Assembly (NCBI RefSeq): GCF_040675465.1
Contig: NZ_JBFAPA010000018.1
Span: forward strand, 124,001 to 188,000
Direction: 5' to 3'
Source of the DNA: Kibdelosporangium sp040675465
GTDB taxonomy: Bacteria; Actinomycetota; Actinomycetes; Mycobacteriales; Pseudonocardiaceae
Length of the DNA: 64,000 nucleotides
Shown: one piece after another, positions 8,196 through 16,419 of the stretch
Layout: each line of letters opens with the position of its first letter
Position numbering within the stretch: the stretch's first letter is position 1
Notes under the pieces: model-generated
The model's input: only the letters and a program-made list of their open reading frames with translations
Databases searched by the model: none
What the model was told of the DNA's origin: nothing
Position numbers and translations under genes: made by a program

Positions 8196-8780
8196 CTAAC
8201 CGAGCGGGTAGTTCGTGCGCACCTTGTCGATGTAGGAGTCCCGGGACACCGGGCCCCCGAAGCGCAGCCGGTCATACCCGGTGAACGGCGGTTCGAGGGC
8301 GTCCAGTTCGTCGACGAGCGCGTGCAGCCCGGTCAGCCACGCCACCGACTCGGGCTGGGCGCTCGCGATCGCTTTGCCGATGTCCATGATGAGCTCCGCC
8401 TTGCGTTGGATGGTCTCGGGCGTGACCGACCGGAGACAGACGTACTGCCCACTCAGGTACGACTGCCACTCCTCGGCACCGGACTCGGGATCGGGCCACT
8501 GCCCGAGAAACCACGCGCGAAGCCGGCCCGTGCCGCCCGCTCGCTCGGCCAAGGCGAGCAGGTCGGCCGGGACCATCTGAACTCCGTCCGACCGGACATA
8601 GCTGGGCAGGGGAAGCCGTCCGGCCAGCATCTCCGTCCGGAGCCAGTCGCTGTCCGCGGCGATCTGCTCCAGTGGCACGTAGTACTCGTCGACGTAGGCG
8701 TCGTCGGCGGCGGTCATCGGGTGGACGCCGTTGACGTCGACGAACTTGGCCTGGACTTGGGCATGGAGGTCATCAGCCAT
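8196..8780 (-). CDS. DUF6058-like protein
   Basis: 194 residues, soluble and acidic, with no signal peptide or membrane segment. The stretch VDEYYVPLEQIAADSDWLR followed by LPLPSYVRSDGVQMVP matches what I remember of the DUF6058 family, often annotated near natural-product genes. ATG start, same strand as the MHS transporter and possibly co-transcribed with it. No catalytic motif is recognisable and no function is assigned. The family call is from memory and moderately secure. Confidence 0.65.
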   Translation of the reverse strand: MADDLHAQVQAKFVDVNGVHPMTAADDAYVDEYYVPLEQIAADSDWLRTEMLAGRLPLPSYVRSDGVQMVPADLLALAERAGGTGRLRAWFLGQWPDPESGAEEWQSYLSGQYVCLRSVTPETIQRKAELIMDIGKAIASAQPESVAWLTGLHALVDELDALEPPFTGYDRLRFGGPVSRDSYIDKVRTNYPLG

Positions 8781-8902
8781 GCGGACACGGTAGGCCCGCG
8801 AGGTTTCGGTGGCGGCCGAAACGTGCGCGATCCCTTGCGGCGCAGGGTCAATCCACTATGAGGCAGTCGCGTGCCTTGTCAAGGTTCGGGCCGGCTGAGC
8901 GG

Positions 8903-11008
8903 CTACGTCGTGCTGGCCAGGGCGAACGGCAGGACGGCCGGTGCGCCCGCGGTGCGCAGCAGCCTGCTCGCCATGGCCATGGTCCAGCCCGTGTCGATCT
9001 GGTCGTCGACCACCAGGACCGGGCCGGTCACCGTCCGGAGGCTCTCCGCGAGATCCACCGGGATGCGCATCGCCTGCCAGAGACCGGCAAGACGCTGCGC
9101 GCTGTTGGATTTCCGTTCGCTACCACCACCTACTTCCAACTCACCGAGGTATTCCAGGCGCCCGATGCCGGCGAGTCGTTCGCCCAGGCTGCGAATGAGC
9201 TTCGGCCTGCGGTGTGAGGAGATGGTCACCACCGCGACCGGCCGTTGCTCCCACTTCCACGACGCGAGCACCTTCACGCACGCGTCGAACACGTCGTCCG
9301 GTACAGGCTCGTCGGGCGCCGCCACGCTCAACATCGTCCGCAACCGGTTGCCCCAGCCGATATCGGTCAGCCGGCCGAGCGCCCGCCCGGGCTCGGCACG
9401 CTCGTCCGCCGGGATCTTCCCGGACAGCGGCACCCCGAGCTCGCGCATCCCGGGCGGCCACTGCTTGCGTTCGCCGACATCGACGCCAGGCCGCCGAAGC
9501 CGGTCCCTGGCCTGCGCCGAGGCCGCGTCCGATACGGCGGTGTCCCACGTCCGGCCGGTGCAGTTGTCGCACCGTCCACAAGGGACCGCGTGCGGATCGT
9601 CCAGCTGCCGCAGCAGGAACTCCATCCGGCAGCCGTCCGTGCTCTGGTAGTCGAGCATTGCCTGCTGCTCGACCACTCGCGCCTCCGCGACATGGCCGTA
9701 CCGCTCGGAGTCGTAGGACCACTGCTCGCCCATGCTCACCCAGCCACCGCGCTCCCGCCGCACGGCACCGTCCACATCGAGCACTTTGAGCACCACCTCG
9801 AGCCGCGAGCGGGACAGCTCCACGCGCGGTTCGAGCGCCGGCAACGACATCGGCCCGTTCGCCCCCGCCAGGGCGTCGAGCACCTGCCGGACCACCGGCT
9901 CCGGCGGGAAGGCCAGCGACGCGAAATAGGCCCAGATGTCCCGGTCCTCCTGGCCCGGGAGCAGCAGCACCTCGGCCTTCCGCACGCCACGGCCTGCCCG
10001 GCCGATCTGCTGGTAGTAGGCGATGGGGGACTGCGGCGCGCCCAGGTGCACCACGAATCCCAGATCCGGCTTGTCGAACCCCATCCCGAGCGCGGATGTG
10101 GCCACCAATGCCTTCACCCGGTTCTGCTGCAGGTCCTCCTCTGCCTGCAGCCGCTCGCCCTGCTCGGTCTTGCCGGTGTACGCGCTGACCTCGAACCCCT
10201 TCTCCCGCAAGAAAGAGGCGACCTCCTCGGCAGCGGCCACGGTCAGCGTGTAGATGATCCCGGAGCCGGGCAGCTCCGGCAGCCGCTCGGCCAGCCATGC
10301 GATCCGGGCCGGGGCGTTCGGCAGCCGGACCACGGACAGGTGCAGGCTTTCCCGGTCCAGCGCGCCGCGCAGCACCAGAGCGTCCGTTGTGGACGGTCCC
10401 AGCCCCAGCTGCTGGGCGACGTCCCGCACCACCCGGTCGTTGGCGGTCGCAGTGGTCGCCAGAACCGGAACTCCCGCGGGCAGTTCGGTCAGCAACGTGC
10501 GCAGCCGCCGGTAGTCCGGCCGGAAGTCGTGACCCCAGTCCGAGATGCAGTGCGCCTCGTCGACGACGAGCATGCCCGCCGATGCCGTCAGCGAAGGCAG
10601 CACGTTGTCCCGGAAGTCGGGGTTGTTCAGCCGTTCCGGGCTGACCAGCAGGACGTCAACCTCACCGGCGTTGACCGAGGCCTGGATCTCCTGCCACTGC
10701 TCGGGATTGGCGGAGTTGATGGTGGCCGCGTGCACCCCTGCCCGCGCGGCCGCCTCGACCTGGTTGCGCATCAACGCCAGCAGCGGCGAAACGATAACAG
10801 TCGGGCCCTCGCCGCGCGCCCGCAGCAAGGCGGTGGCGACAAAGTAGACAGCCGACTTGCCCCAGCCCGTGCGCTGCACGACAAGCGCACGTCTACGGCC
10901 CGCCACCAGCGCCTCGATCGCCGTCCACTGGTCGTCCCGTAGCCGTGCTCGGTCACCGGCGAGCGCCCTCAGGTGGCGCTCGGCTTGCTCGCGCAGTTCT
11001 TCTGTCAC
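8903..11008 (-). CDS. RecQ-like ATP-dependent DNA helicase with C-terminal phosphoribosyltransferase-like domain
   Basis: 701 residues from GTG 11008 (an upstream TTG at 11032 would add eight). Helicase motif I is QRTGWGKS (45-52), the DEAH box sits in VVDEAHCISDWGHDFRPDYRRL, and motif VI reads YYQQIGRAGR. The RecQ zinc site is CR...CGRCDNC near residue 485. The HRDC domain is missing. Instead the C-terminus holds VLVVDDQIDTGWT, a PRPP-binding-loop signature of type I phosphoribosyltransferases (ComF-like). It is divergent from a tetR gene across a perfect 27-bp palindrome. Helicase identity is certain; the role of the PRTase-like part is not. Confidence 0.94.
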   Translation of the reverse strand: MTEELREQAERHLRALAGDRARLRDDQWTAIEALVAGRRRALVVQRTGWGKSAVYFVATALLRARGEGPTVIVSPLLALMRNQVEAAARAGVHAATINSANPEQWQEIQASVNAGEVDVLLVSPERLNNPDFRDNVLPSLTASAGMLVVDEAHCISDWGHDFRPDYRRLRTLLTELPAGVPVLATTATANDRVVRDVAQQLGLGPSTTDALVLRGALDRESLHLSVVRLPNAPARIAWLAERLPELPGSGIIYTLTVAAAEEVASFLREKGFEVSAYTGKTEQGERLQAEEDLQQNRVKALVATSALGMGFDKPDLGFVVHLGAPQSPIAYYQQIGRAGRGVRKAEVLLLPGQEDRDIWAYFASLAFPPEPVVRQVLDALAGANGPMSLPALEPRVELSRSRLEVVLKVLDVDGAVRRERGGWVSMGEQWSYDSERYGHVAEARVVEQQAMLDYQSTDGCRMEFLLRQLDDPHAVPCGRCDNCTGRTWDTAVSDAASAQARDRLRRPGVDVGERKQWPPGMRELGVPLSGKIPADERAEPGRALGRLTDIGWGNRLRTMLSVAAPDEPVPDDVFDACVKVLASWKWEQRPVAVVTISSHRRPKLIRSLGERLAGIGRLEYLGELEVGGGSERKSNSAQRLAGLWQAMRIPVDLAESLRTVTGPVLVVDDQIDTGWTMAMASRLLRTAGAPAVLPFALASTT

Positions 11009-11051
11009 GTTTCTACGTCTACCCCATGGCAACCTCTGGCACAGTAACTTG

Positions 11052-11078
11052 TCCGTGCGAACGGACCGTTCGCACGGA
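11052..11078. promoter_or_regulatory. 27-bp palindromic operator between recQ-like gene and tetR
   Basis: TCCGTGCGAACGG (11052-11064), one central base, then its exact reverse complement (11066-11078): 13-bp perfect arms. It lies 13 bp before the tetR start and 43 bp before the helicase start, so binding could regulate both divergent genes. Size and symmetry fit a TetR-family operator. Confidence 0.75.
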
Positions 11079-11090
11079 TTGGGAGCGGAA

Positions 11091-11672
11091 GTGGACGATC
11101 ACCAGCAGGTTCGCCGGCGGGACTCGAGTGCCAGCCGCGCCGCGCTGCTGGACGCCGCCGCCGAACTGTTCGCTGAGCGCGGCTACGACCGCACCACTGT
11201 CCGAGACATCGCCGGCCGCGCAGGCGTGAACCAGGCGCTGCTGTTCCGGTACTTCGGCAGCAAGGAAGCCCTTTACGCCGCCGTCGTCGCGCGCGCCGGG
11301 CGCGACAAGCTCGCCGAAGTCCCGCCGAACGAGCTGTTCGCGCAATTGCTGCGCGGGATCCTGGACCGCCAGGCCGGCCAGGACCACTCGTCGCAGATCA
11401 TGCTCCGGTCCAGCGCCGAGGACGTCTCCGTCAAGGCCATCGGTCAGGAGCTGGGACAGGACTACATCCGGGCACTCTCCGTCCTGACCGACGCGCCCGA
11501 GGCCGACCTGCGGGCGCATCTCGTGCTCGCCTGGATCGTCGGCATCGACCTGATGCGTGCCGACGGCGGCCTGAGCCCTCTGGCCAGCGCGAATCCCGAG
11601 CAGGTCGTCGCCTGCGTGCTGCCTGCGGTCCGGACACTGCTCGAACGCATCAAGGACATCTCGCCCGAATAA
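11091..11672 (+). CDS. TetR/AcrR-family regulator
   Basis: 193 residues. Helix-turn-helix is ALLDAAAELFAERGYDRTTV followed by RDIAGRAGVNQALLFRYFGSKEALY; the helical ligand-binding domain follows. GTG at 11091 has GGAG five bases upstream and removes a non-homologous N-terminal extension that would overlap the helicase. The 27-bp palindrome immediately upstream is its likely autoregulatory site. The next gene, a P450, has its own promoter and a different palindrome, so control of the P450 by this protein is only a possibility. Confidence 0.92.
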   Translation: MDDHQQVRRRDSSASRAALLDAAAELFAERGYDRTTVRDIAGRAGVNQALLFRYFGSKEALYAAVVARAGRDKLAEVPPNELFAQLLRGILDRQAGQDHSSQIMLRSSAEDVSVKAIGQELGQDYIRALSVLTDAPEADLRAHLVLAWIVGIDLMRADGGLSPLASANPEQVVACVLPAVRTLLERIKDISPE

Positions 11673-11691
11673 GACACTCTGTGCAACCGCG

Positions 11692-11745
11692 TTGACCGCA
11701 TGTGTCACCCTCTGTATGGTCATCGGATGTAAGCAGTTGCTTACA
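11692..11745 (+). promoter_or_regulatory. P450 promoter with operator at the start site
   Basis: TTGACC (11692-11697), 17-bp spacer, TATGGT (11715-11720). Directly downstream lies TGTAAGCA-GT-TGCTTACA (11728-11745), an 18-bp perfect inverted repeat where the transcript should begin. It differs from the palindrome near the adjacent tetR, so another repressor may bind here. Confidence 0.65.
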
Positions 11746-11767
11746 AACATCGAAGGGGGCCAATTCG

Positions 11768-12988
11768 ATGACCACCACGCACGAGCCGGTGAACTTCCCG
11801 TTCACCCCTGACTACGACCGGCTCAACCCCAGCCCGCAGACGATCGGCACCGGCGACGGCGAGCCATTGGTCCGCGTCCGGCTGCCCTACGGCGGCGAAG
11901 GCTGGCTGGCCAGGCGCTACGAGGACGTCAAGGTCGTGCTGGCCGATCCCCGGTTCAGCCGGGCCGTCGCGTTCGGCAAGGACGTGCCCAGGGCGACGTC
12001 CTACATCAGCGACCAGCCGGGCATACTCGACATGGACCCGCCGGACCACACCCGGCTGCGCCGCCTCGCCGCCAAGGCGTTCACCGCGCGCCGCGTCGAG
12101 CTGCTCAAACCGCGCACCCAGGAGATCATCGACGGGCTGCTGGACAAGATGACCGCGGCCGGCCCACCGGCCGACCTGATGGACTCGGTGTCCTGGCCGC
12201 TGCCGATCACGGTGATCTGCGAGCTGTTGGGAGTTCCGGTCGAGGACCGCGCGAAGTTCCGGGCGTGGACCGACGCGTCCCTCTCGATCACCGCGTACAC
12301 GCTCGAAGAGATCATGGACGCGCGGCAGAGCCTGCGCGAGTACATGGCCGGGCTGATCGCCGAACGCCGCCGCGAGCCCGCCGACGACCTGCTGACCGGG
12401 CTGGTCAAGGCACGCGACGAGGAAGACCGCCTGTCCGAGCAGGAGATGGTGCAGTTCGCGGTCGGCCTGCTGATCGCCGGCCACGAGACCACGGCGAACC
12501 AGTTCGGCAACTTCATGTACACGCTGCTGACCCACCCGGACCAGCTGGCCGCGTTGCGTGCCGACCCCGGCCTGGTCGACGCGGCGGTCGAGGAGATGAT
12601 GCGGTACACGCCGCTCGGCGGCGCCTCGTCCGGGTTCCCCCGGTTCGCGACCGAGGATCTCGAGCTCGGCGGCGTCCTCGTACGGGAAGGCGAGGCTGTG
12701 TTCGTGGACATCACGGCGGCCAACCGTGATCCGCGGGTGTTCGACCGGCCCGAGGAGCTGGACATCACCCGTGAGAGCAACCCGCACATCGGGTTCGGCC
12801 ACGGGGCGCACCACTGCCTGGGCGCGCAGCTGGCGCGCATGGAACTGCGACTGGCCCTCTCGACCGTGCTGCGGCGGTTCCCCGACCTCTCGTTCGCCGT
12901 GGCGGAGGCCCAAATATCCTGGAAGCGCGGCCGCTTCATCCGCGGTCTCGAGACTTTTCCAGTGACGTGGTCGGAGGTACGAGTGTGA
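11768..12988 (+). CDS. Cytochrome P450
   Basis: 406 residues, a soluble bacterial class I P450 of the CYP105/107 type. I-helix oxygen-activation motif AGHETT (237-242), K-helix ExxR at E276-R279, and heme loop FGHGAHHCLG with Cys350 as axial ligand. ATG 11768 has AAGGGGG upstream; the longer reading frame from 11702 runs through the operator and is rejected. Its stop overlaps the ferredoxin start, so electron donor and oxygenase are co-translated. Substrate unknown; a small-molecule hydroxylation role is inferred from the family. Confidence 0.96.
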   Translation: MTTTHEPVNFPFTPDYDRLNPSPQTIGTGDGEPLVRVRLPYGGEGWLARRYEDVKVVLADPRFSRAVAFGKDVPRATSYISDQPGILDMDPPDHTRLRRLAAKAFTARRVELLKPRTQEIIDGLLDKMTAAGPPADLMDSVSWPLPITVICELLGVPVEDRAKFRAWTDASLSITAYTLEEIMDARQSLREYMAGLIAERRREPADDLLTGLVKARDEEDRLSEQEMVQFAVGLLIAGHETTANQFGNFMYTLLTHPDQLAALRADPGLVDAAVEEMMRYTPLGGASSGFPRFATEDLELGGVLVREGEAVFVDITAANRDPRVFDRPEELDITRESNPHIGFGHGAHHCLGAQLARMELRLALSTVLRRFPDLSFAVAEAQISWKRGRFIRGLETFPVTWSEVRV

Positions 12989-13215
12989 GCGACACCCAGT
13001 GGCGGCTGGAAGTCGACCGGCACACCTGCATCTCGTCCGGGATGTGCTCGGGCATCGCGCCGGACCACTTCGAGCTGGAAGGCGACGGCTCCCATCCGCT
13101 GGCGGACGTGGTCGACCAGAACGAAGCGGTGATCGACGCCGCTGAGTCATGCCCGGTCGAGGCCATCAAGGTGTTCAACGCCGCATCGGGCGAGCTGGTC
13201 TCCCCAGTCGACTGA
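12985..13215 (+). CDS. [3Fe-4S] ferredoxin for the adjacent P450
   Basis: 76-residue ferredoxin with Cys15, Cys21 and Cys56 (CISSGMC ... CPV), the three-cysteine pattern of P450-associated 3Fe-4S ferredoxins, in which the second position of a 4Fe-4S motif is not cysteine. The GTG start overlaps the P450 stop, with GGAGG seven bases upstream. It should carry single electrons from a reductase to the P450. No ferredoxin reductase is encoded nearby. Confidence 0.95.
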   Translation: MSDTQWRLEVDRHTCISSGMCSGIAPDHFELEGDGSHPLADVVDQNEAVIDAAESCPVEAIKVFNAASGELVSPVD

Positions 13216-13217
13216 AC

Positions 13218-13919
13218 CTAGGGCCGCGGAGCGAAGCGGACGACGACCTGATCGAGTGATTTGCGGACCAGGTCGGGGACAACGGTGTCCTTCGCGGGAT
13301 ATCCCACCGGGATCACCGCGAACGCCCGCTCGTTGCACGGCCGGTCGAGCACGTCGGCCAGGAACCTCATCGGGCTCAACGTGTGCACCAGCGCCGCGAG
13401 CCCGGACAGGTGCAGGGCGGTCAGCAGCATGCCCACCGAGATGCCGACCGACTCGTCGACGAAGTAGTGCTCGTGCTTCTGCCCGTCGGCGTCGACGGAG
13501 TAGCGCTGCTCGAACACCACGATCAGGTAGGGCGCGTCGGTGAGGTGTGGCTTCTGCTCGTTCGTGCCCATCGGTTGCACGGCGGCCTGCCACTCCTCGC
13601 CGATCCCCTCGGCGTAGGTGCGCCGCTCCACTTCCTCGGCAGCGGCCCGGATCTGGGCTTTGACCTCGGGATCCGACACCATGACGTAGGTCCACGGCTG
13701 CTGGTGGGCGCTGGACGGCGCGCTGGCGGCGACCGCGATGGCGTCGAGAACCACCTGCTCGGGCACGGGATCGGCCGAGAAGGTCCGCACCGTCCGCCGC
13801 TGGTCCATGCGTTCGCGCAGGTCAGCGGCGATGCGCAGGGAGGCGTCCGGGGGGATCCGGCGTGGCCGGTACGGCGTGGGGCTGTACGGCTGGCCATGCA
13901 TGGGCGTCCAAGTCCTCAT
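13218..13919 (-). CDS. Nitroreductase-family flavoprotein
   Basis: 233 residues from ATG 13919. RRTVRTFSADPVPEQVVLDAI and ASAPSSAHQQPWTYVMV are the FMN-binding N-terminal motifs of the nitroreductase fold; SVGISVGMLLTALHLSGLAALVHTLSP is the conserved dimer/FMN region. The pattern resembles iodotyrosine-deiodinase/BluB-like members more than the classic NfsB type. It converges on the ferredoxin, with stops 2 bp apart. Upstream in-frame codons to 14135 reach past the nadD start and are rejected. Flavin reductase or dehalogenase activity is possible; the substrate is unknown. Confidence 0.88.
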   Translation of the reverse strand: MRTWTPMHGQPYSPTPYRPRRIPPDASLRIAADLRERMDQRRTVRTFSADPVPEQVVLDAIAVAASAPSSAHQQPWTYVMVSDPEVKAQIRAAAEEVERRTYAEGIGEEWQAAVQPMGTNEQKPHLTDAPYLIVVFEQRYSVDADGQKHEHYFVDESVGISVGMLLTALHLSGLAALVHTLSPMRFLADVLDRPCNERAFAVIPVGYPAKDTVVPDLVRKSLDQVVVRFAPRP

Positions 13920-14022
13920 GACCCGATCTTGCCGTCCACACCTGGGGGTTCGTACCCGCCGGACGTGAAGACGACGGTTTGTGGCCAATGTGTCCGGGTG
14001 ATCCCGCGTACGCTCCGGTGCT

Positions 14023-14637
14023 ATGTCGGCGCACCGTCGCATTGGGATCATGGGTGGCACGTTCGACCCGGTGCACCACGGGCACCTGGTCGCGGCCAGC
14101 GAGGTGCAGGCCAGGTTCGACCTGGACGAGGTCATCTTCGTGCCGACCGGCCAGCCCTGGCAGAAGGGCGCCCGCGAGGTCAGCCCGGCCGAGGACCGCT
14201 ACCTGATGACGGTCATCGCCACCGCGTCCAACCCGAGGTTCTCCGTCAGCCGGGTGGACATCGACCGCAAGGGCCCGACCTACACCGTCGACACGCTGCA
14301 GGACCTGCGCGCGTCCCGCCCGGAGGCGGAGATCTTCTTCATCACCGGGGCCGACGCGCTGGCCCAGATCCTGTCGTGGCGGGACGCGGAGAAGCTGTTC
14401 GGCCTGGCGCACTTCATCGGCGTCACCCGTCCCGGTTACACGTTGGACGACCACCACCTGCCGGACGGCTCGGTCAGCCTGGTCGAGGTGCCCGCCATGG
14501 CGATCTCCTCCACGGCCTGCCGCGACCGCGTGGCGCTGGGCGAACCGATCTGGTACCTCGTGCCCGACGGGGTCGTGCAATACATCCAGAAGCGTGACCT
14601 GTACGCCGAACGGACCATCGCCGGCGTCGCGGAATAG
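14023..14637 (+). CDS. nadD: Nicotinate-nucleotide adenylyltransferase
   Basis: 204 residues. Converts nicotinate mononucleotide and ATP to deamido-NAD in NAD synthesis. Nucleotidyltransferase motif GGTFDPVHHGH (11-21) and the C-terminal ISSTACR (ISSTxxR family motif) are both present. ATG start; the downstream genes rsfS, phosphatase, SGNH and degV follow on the same strand as in mycobacteria. The nitroreductase is divergent, and the 103-bp gap should hold the promoter. Confidence 0.97.
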   Translation: MSAHRRIGIMGGTFDPVHHGHLVAASEVQARFDLDEVIFVPTGQPWQKGAREVSPAEDRYLMTVIATASNPRFSVSRVDIDRKGPTYTVDTLQDLRASRPEAEIFFITGADALAQILSWRDAEKLFGLAHFIGVTRPGYTLDDHHLPDGSVSLVEVPAMAISSTACRDRVALGEPIWYLVPDGVVQYIQKRDLYAERTIAGVAE

Positions 14638-14709
14638 GCGCGCGCCCTGCTGGCCAGGCCCAGGTACCCTCAGTACCTTCCACCATGACGGCCGTACCAA
14701 GGGAGAGAC

Positions 14710-15078
14710 GTGGCTGCATCGCCCGACGCACGCAGGTTGGCGCTGGTGGCGGCCAACGCGGCTGCCGACAAGCTGGCGAGCGACATCATCGTGCTGGACG
14801 TGTCCCAGCAGTTGGTCATCACCGACTGCTTCGTGATCGCCTCGGCACCCAACGAACGCCAGGTCGGGGCCATCGTCGACAACGTCGAGGAGAAGATGCG
14901 CGAGGCGGGCACCAAGCCGGTCCGGCGCGAGGGCGCCCGTGAGGGCCGCTGGGTGCTGCTCGACTTCGTCGACGTCGTGGTGCACGTCCAGCACACCGAG
15001 GAGCGCTCGTTCTACTCGCTCGAGCGGCTCTGGAAGGACTGCCCGCGGATCGAGTTCGACCCGGAGGCGGCGACGTGA
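14710..15078 (+). CDS. rsfS: Ribosome silencing factor
   Basis: 122 residues of the RsfS/Iojap family, which binds L14 and prevents subunit joining under nutrient limitation. Conserved segments DIIVLDVSQQLVITDCFVIASAPNERQV and the C-terminal GRWVLLDFVDVVVHVQHTEERSFYSLERLW are intact. GTG start after AAGGGAGAG. The stop overlaps the next start (GTGA), showing tight coupling to the phosphatase, as in the nadD-rsfS-gpgP arrangement of mycobacteria. Confidence 0.97.
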   Translation: MAASPDARRLALVAANAAADKLASDIIVLDVSQQLVITDCFVIASAPNERQVGAIVDNVEEKMREAGTKPVRREGAREGRWVLLDFVDVVVHVQHTEERSFYSLERLWKDCPRIEFDPEAAT

Positions 15079-15689
15079 CCCTCAGCCGCCTCGTGCTGTG
15101 GCGGCACGGGGAGACCGACTACAACGCGTCCAGCCGGATGCAGGGCCATCTCGACTCGGCCCTCACCGAGGTCGGCTGGAACCAGGCCCGGTTCGCCGTG
15201 CCCGCGTTGGCCCGGTTCTCCCCGGATCTGGTGGTCGCGTCCGACCTGCGCCGGGCGATGGACACCGCGAACGTGTTCGTGCAGGCCACCGGCGTGCCGA
15301 TGCGCATCGACAAACGCTTGCGCGAGACGAACCTGGGCACCTGGCAGGGGCTGACCGGCGCCGAGGTGGACGAGCGGTCGCCGGGTGCGCGCGCCGAGTG
15401 GCAGCAGGACGCGACCTGGGCGCCGCCGGGTGGCGAGTCCAGGGTCGAGGTCGCCCAGCGGGCCGCCGAGGTCGTGGCAGCGCTGGACGAGGGCACCGAG
15501 GAGACGGTCATCCTCGGCACACACGGCGGCCTGATCACCGCGCTGACGGCCAAACTACTGGGGTTGCCGGTGGCGAACTGGCCGCTGCTCGGCGGGATCG
15601 GCAACTGCCACTGGACGGTGCTGGCCCGTCGGTCCACCACCGGGCTGGCCTGGCGGCTGATCGCTTACAACGCCGGCATCACCGGATGA
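15075..15689 (+). CDS. gpgP: Histidine phosphatase, probable glucosyl-3-phosphoglycerate phosphatase
   Basis: 204 residues of the phosphoglycerate-mutase-like superfamily. The catalytic RHG motif is LWRHGETDYN near the N-terminus; ASDLRRAMDTA and the late histidine in LGTHGGLITAL complete the site. Its position between rsfS and an SGNH protein equals that of mycobacterial GpgP, which dephosphorylates glucosyl-3-phosphoglycerate. The start overlaps the rsfS stop and the end overlaps the next ATG. The specific substrate is inferred from synteny; a generic phosphatase remains possible. Confidence 0.85.
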   Translation: MTLSRLVLWRHGETDYNASSRMQGHLDSALTEVGWNQARFAVPALARFSPDLVVASDLRRAMDTANVFVQATGVPMRIDKRLRETNLGTWQGLTGAEVDERSPGARAEWQQDATWAPPGGESRVEVAQRAAEVVAALDEGTEETVILGTHGGLITALTAKLLGLPVANWPLLGGIGNCHWTVLARRSTTGLAWRLIAYNAGITG

Positions 15690-16408
15690 CCACGCTGCTG
15701 TTCTTCGGCGACTCGCTGAGTTTCCATGGTCCGGACGGGCCGATGCCCGCCGACGACTCCCGGCTTTGGCCGAACGTGGCGGCTTCCTTGCTCGATGGCC
15801 ATACCGAGCTGGTCGCTGGGTTCGGGTGGACCGCTCGCGACGCTTACTGGTCCCTCGTCGGTGACCCGCGGGTGTGGACGTTGTTGCCCAAGGCCGACGT
15901 GCTCGTACTGGGTGTGGGCAGCATGGACACGCTGCCGTCGCCACTGCCTACATACCTACGGCAGGGACTGCGGTACTTGCGGCCGGACGGGTTGCGTAGG
16001 TGGGCGCGTGACCAGTACAAGGCCGCCCAGCCGTGGCTGTCGCGTGTGATGGGTGGTCGGCCTGTTGCCCTGCCGCCTGCGTTGACCGTCCGGTATCTCG
16101 ACCTCGTTCTGACGTCGATCCGGGCGCTGCGTCCCGACCTGCCTGCGGTAGCTGTACTTCCGCCCGTGCACCGAGCGCCCTCGTACGCGGGTGTGCACAC
16201 CGGGCGAGTGCCTGGGGCTGCCGCGATCCGGGCTTGGGGCGAGCAGGCTGGGGTGCCGTTGCTGGACCTCGCCGACCTGGTCGGTGATCACGTTCTCGGC
16301 GGGCACGGCAACATTGACGGGATGCACTGGGGCTGGGACGGACACAAGATTGTCGGACACGCCCTCGCCGCGCTGGTTGAGCAGACCATTCGCGCGAAAC
16401 AGACGTAG
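15686..16408 (+). CDS. SGNH-hydrolase-fold protein, OctT-like
   Basis: 240 residues with the GDSL block FFGDSLS at residues 6-12 and a C-terminal DGMHWGWDGHKIVGHAL, which carries the catalytic Asp-x-x-His of SGNH enzymes. No signal peptide. ATG overlaps the previous stop (ATGA). The syntenic mycobacterial gene encodes an octanoyltransferase acylating glucosylglycerate for methylglucose lipopolysaccharide synthesis; the preceding gpgP-like gene fits that pathway. The acyltransferase role is inferred from position; an esterase is the alternative. Confidence 0.8.
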   Translation: MTTLLFFGDSLSFHGPDGPMPADDSRLWPNVAASLLDGHTELVAGFGWTARDAYWSLVGDPRVWTLLPKADVLVLGVGSMDTLPSPLPTYLRQGLRYLRPDGLRRWARDQYKAAQPWLSRVMGGRPVALPPALTVRYLDLVLTSIRALRPDLPAVAVLPPVHRAPSYAGVHTGRVPGAAAIRAWGEQAGVPLLDLADLVGDHVLGGHGNIDGMHWGWDGHKIVGHALAALVEQTIRAKQT

Positions 16409-16419
16409 GCTCGGCGATC

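Noticed and set aside
10857..11090. N-terminal extension of the second TetR protein
   Set aside because: It would overlap the divergent helicase gene and the 27-bp operator; GTG 11091 has a good ribosome site.
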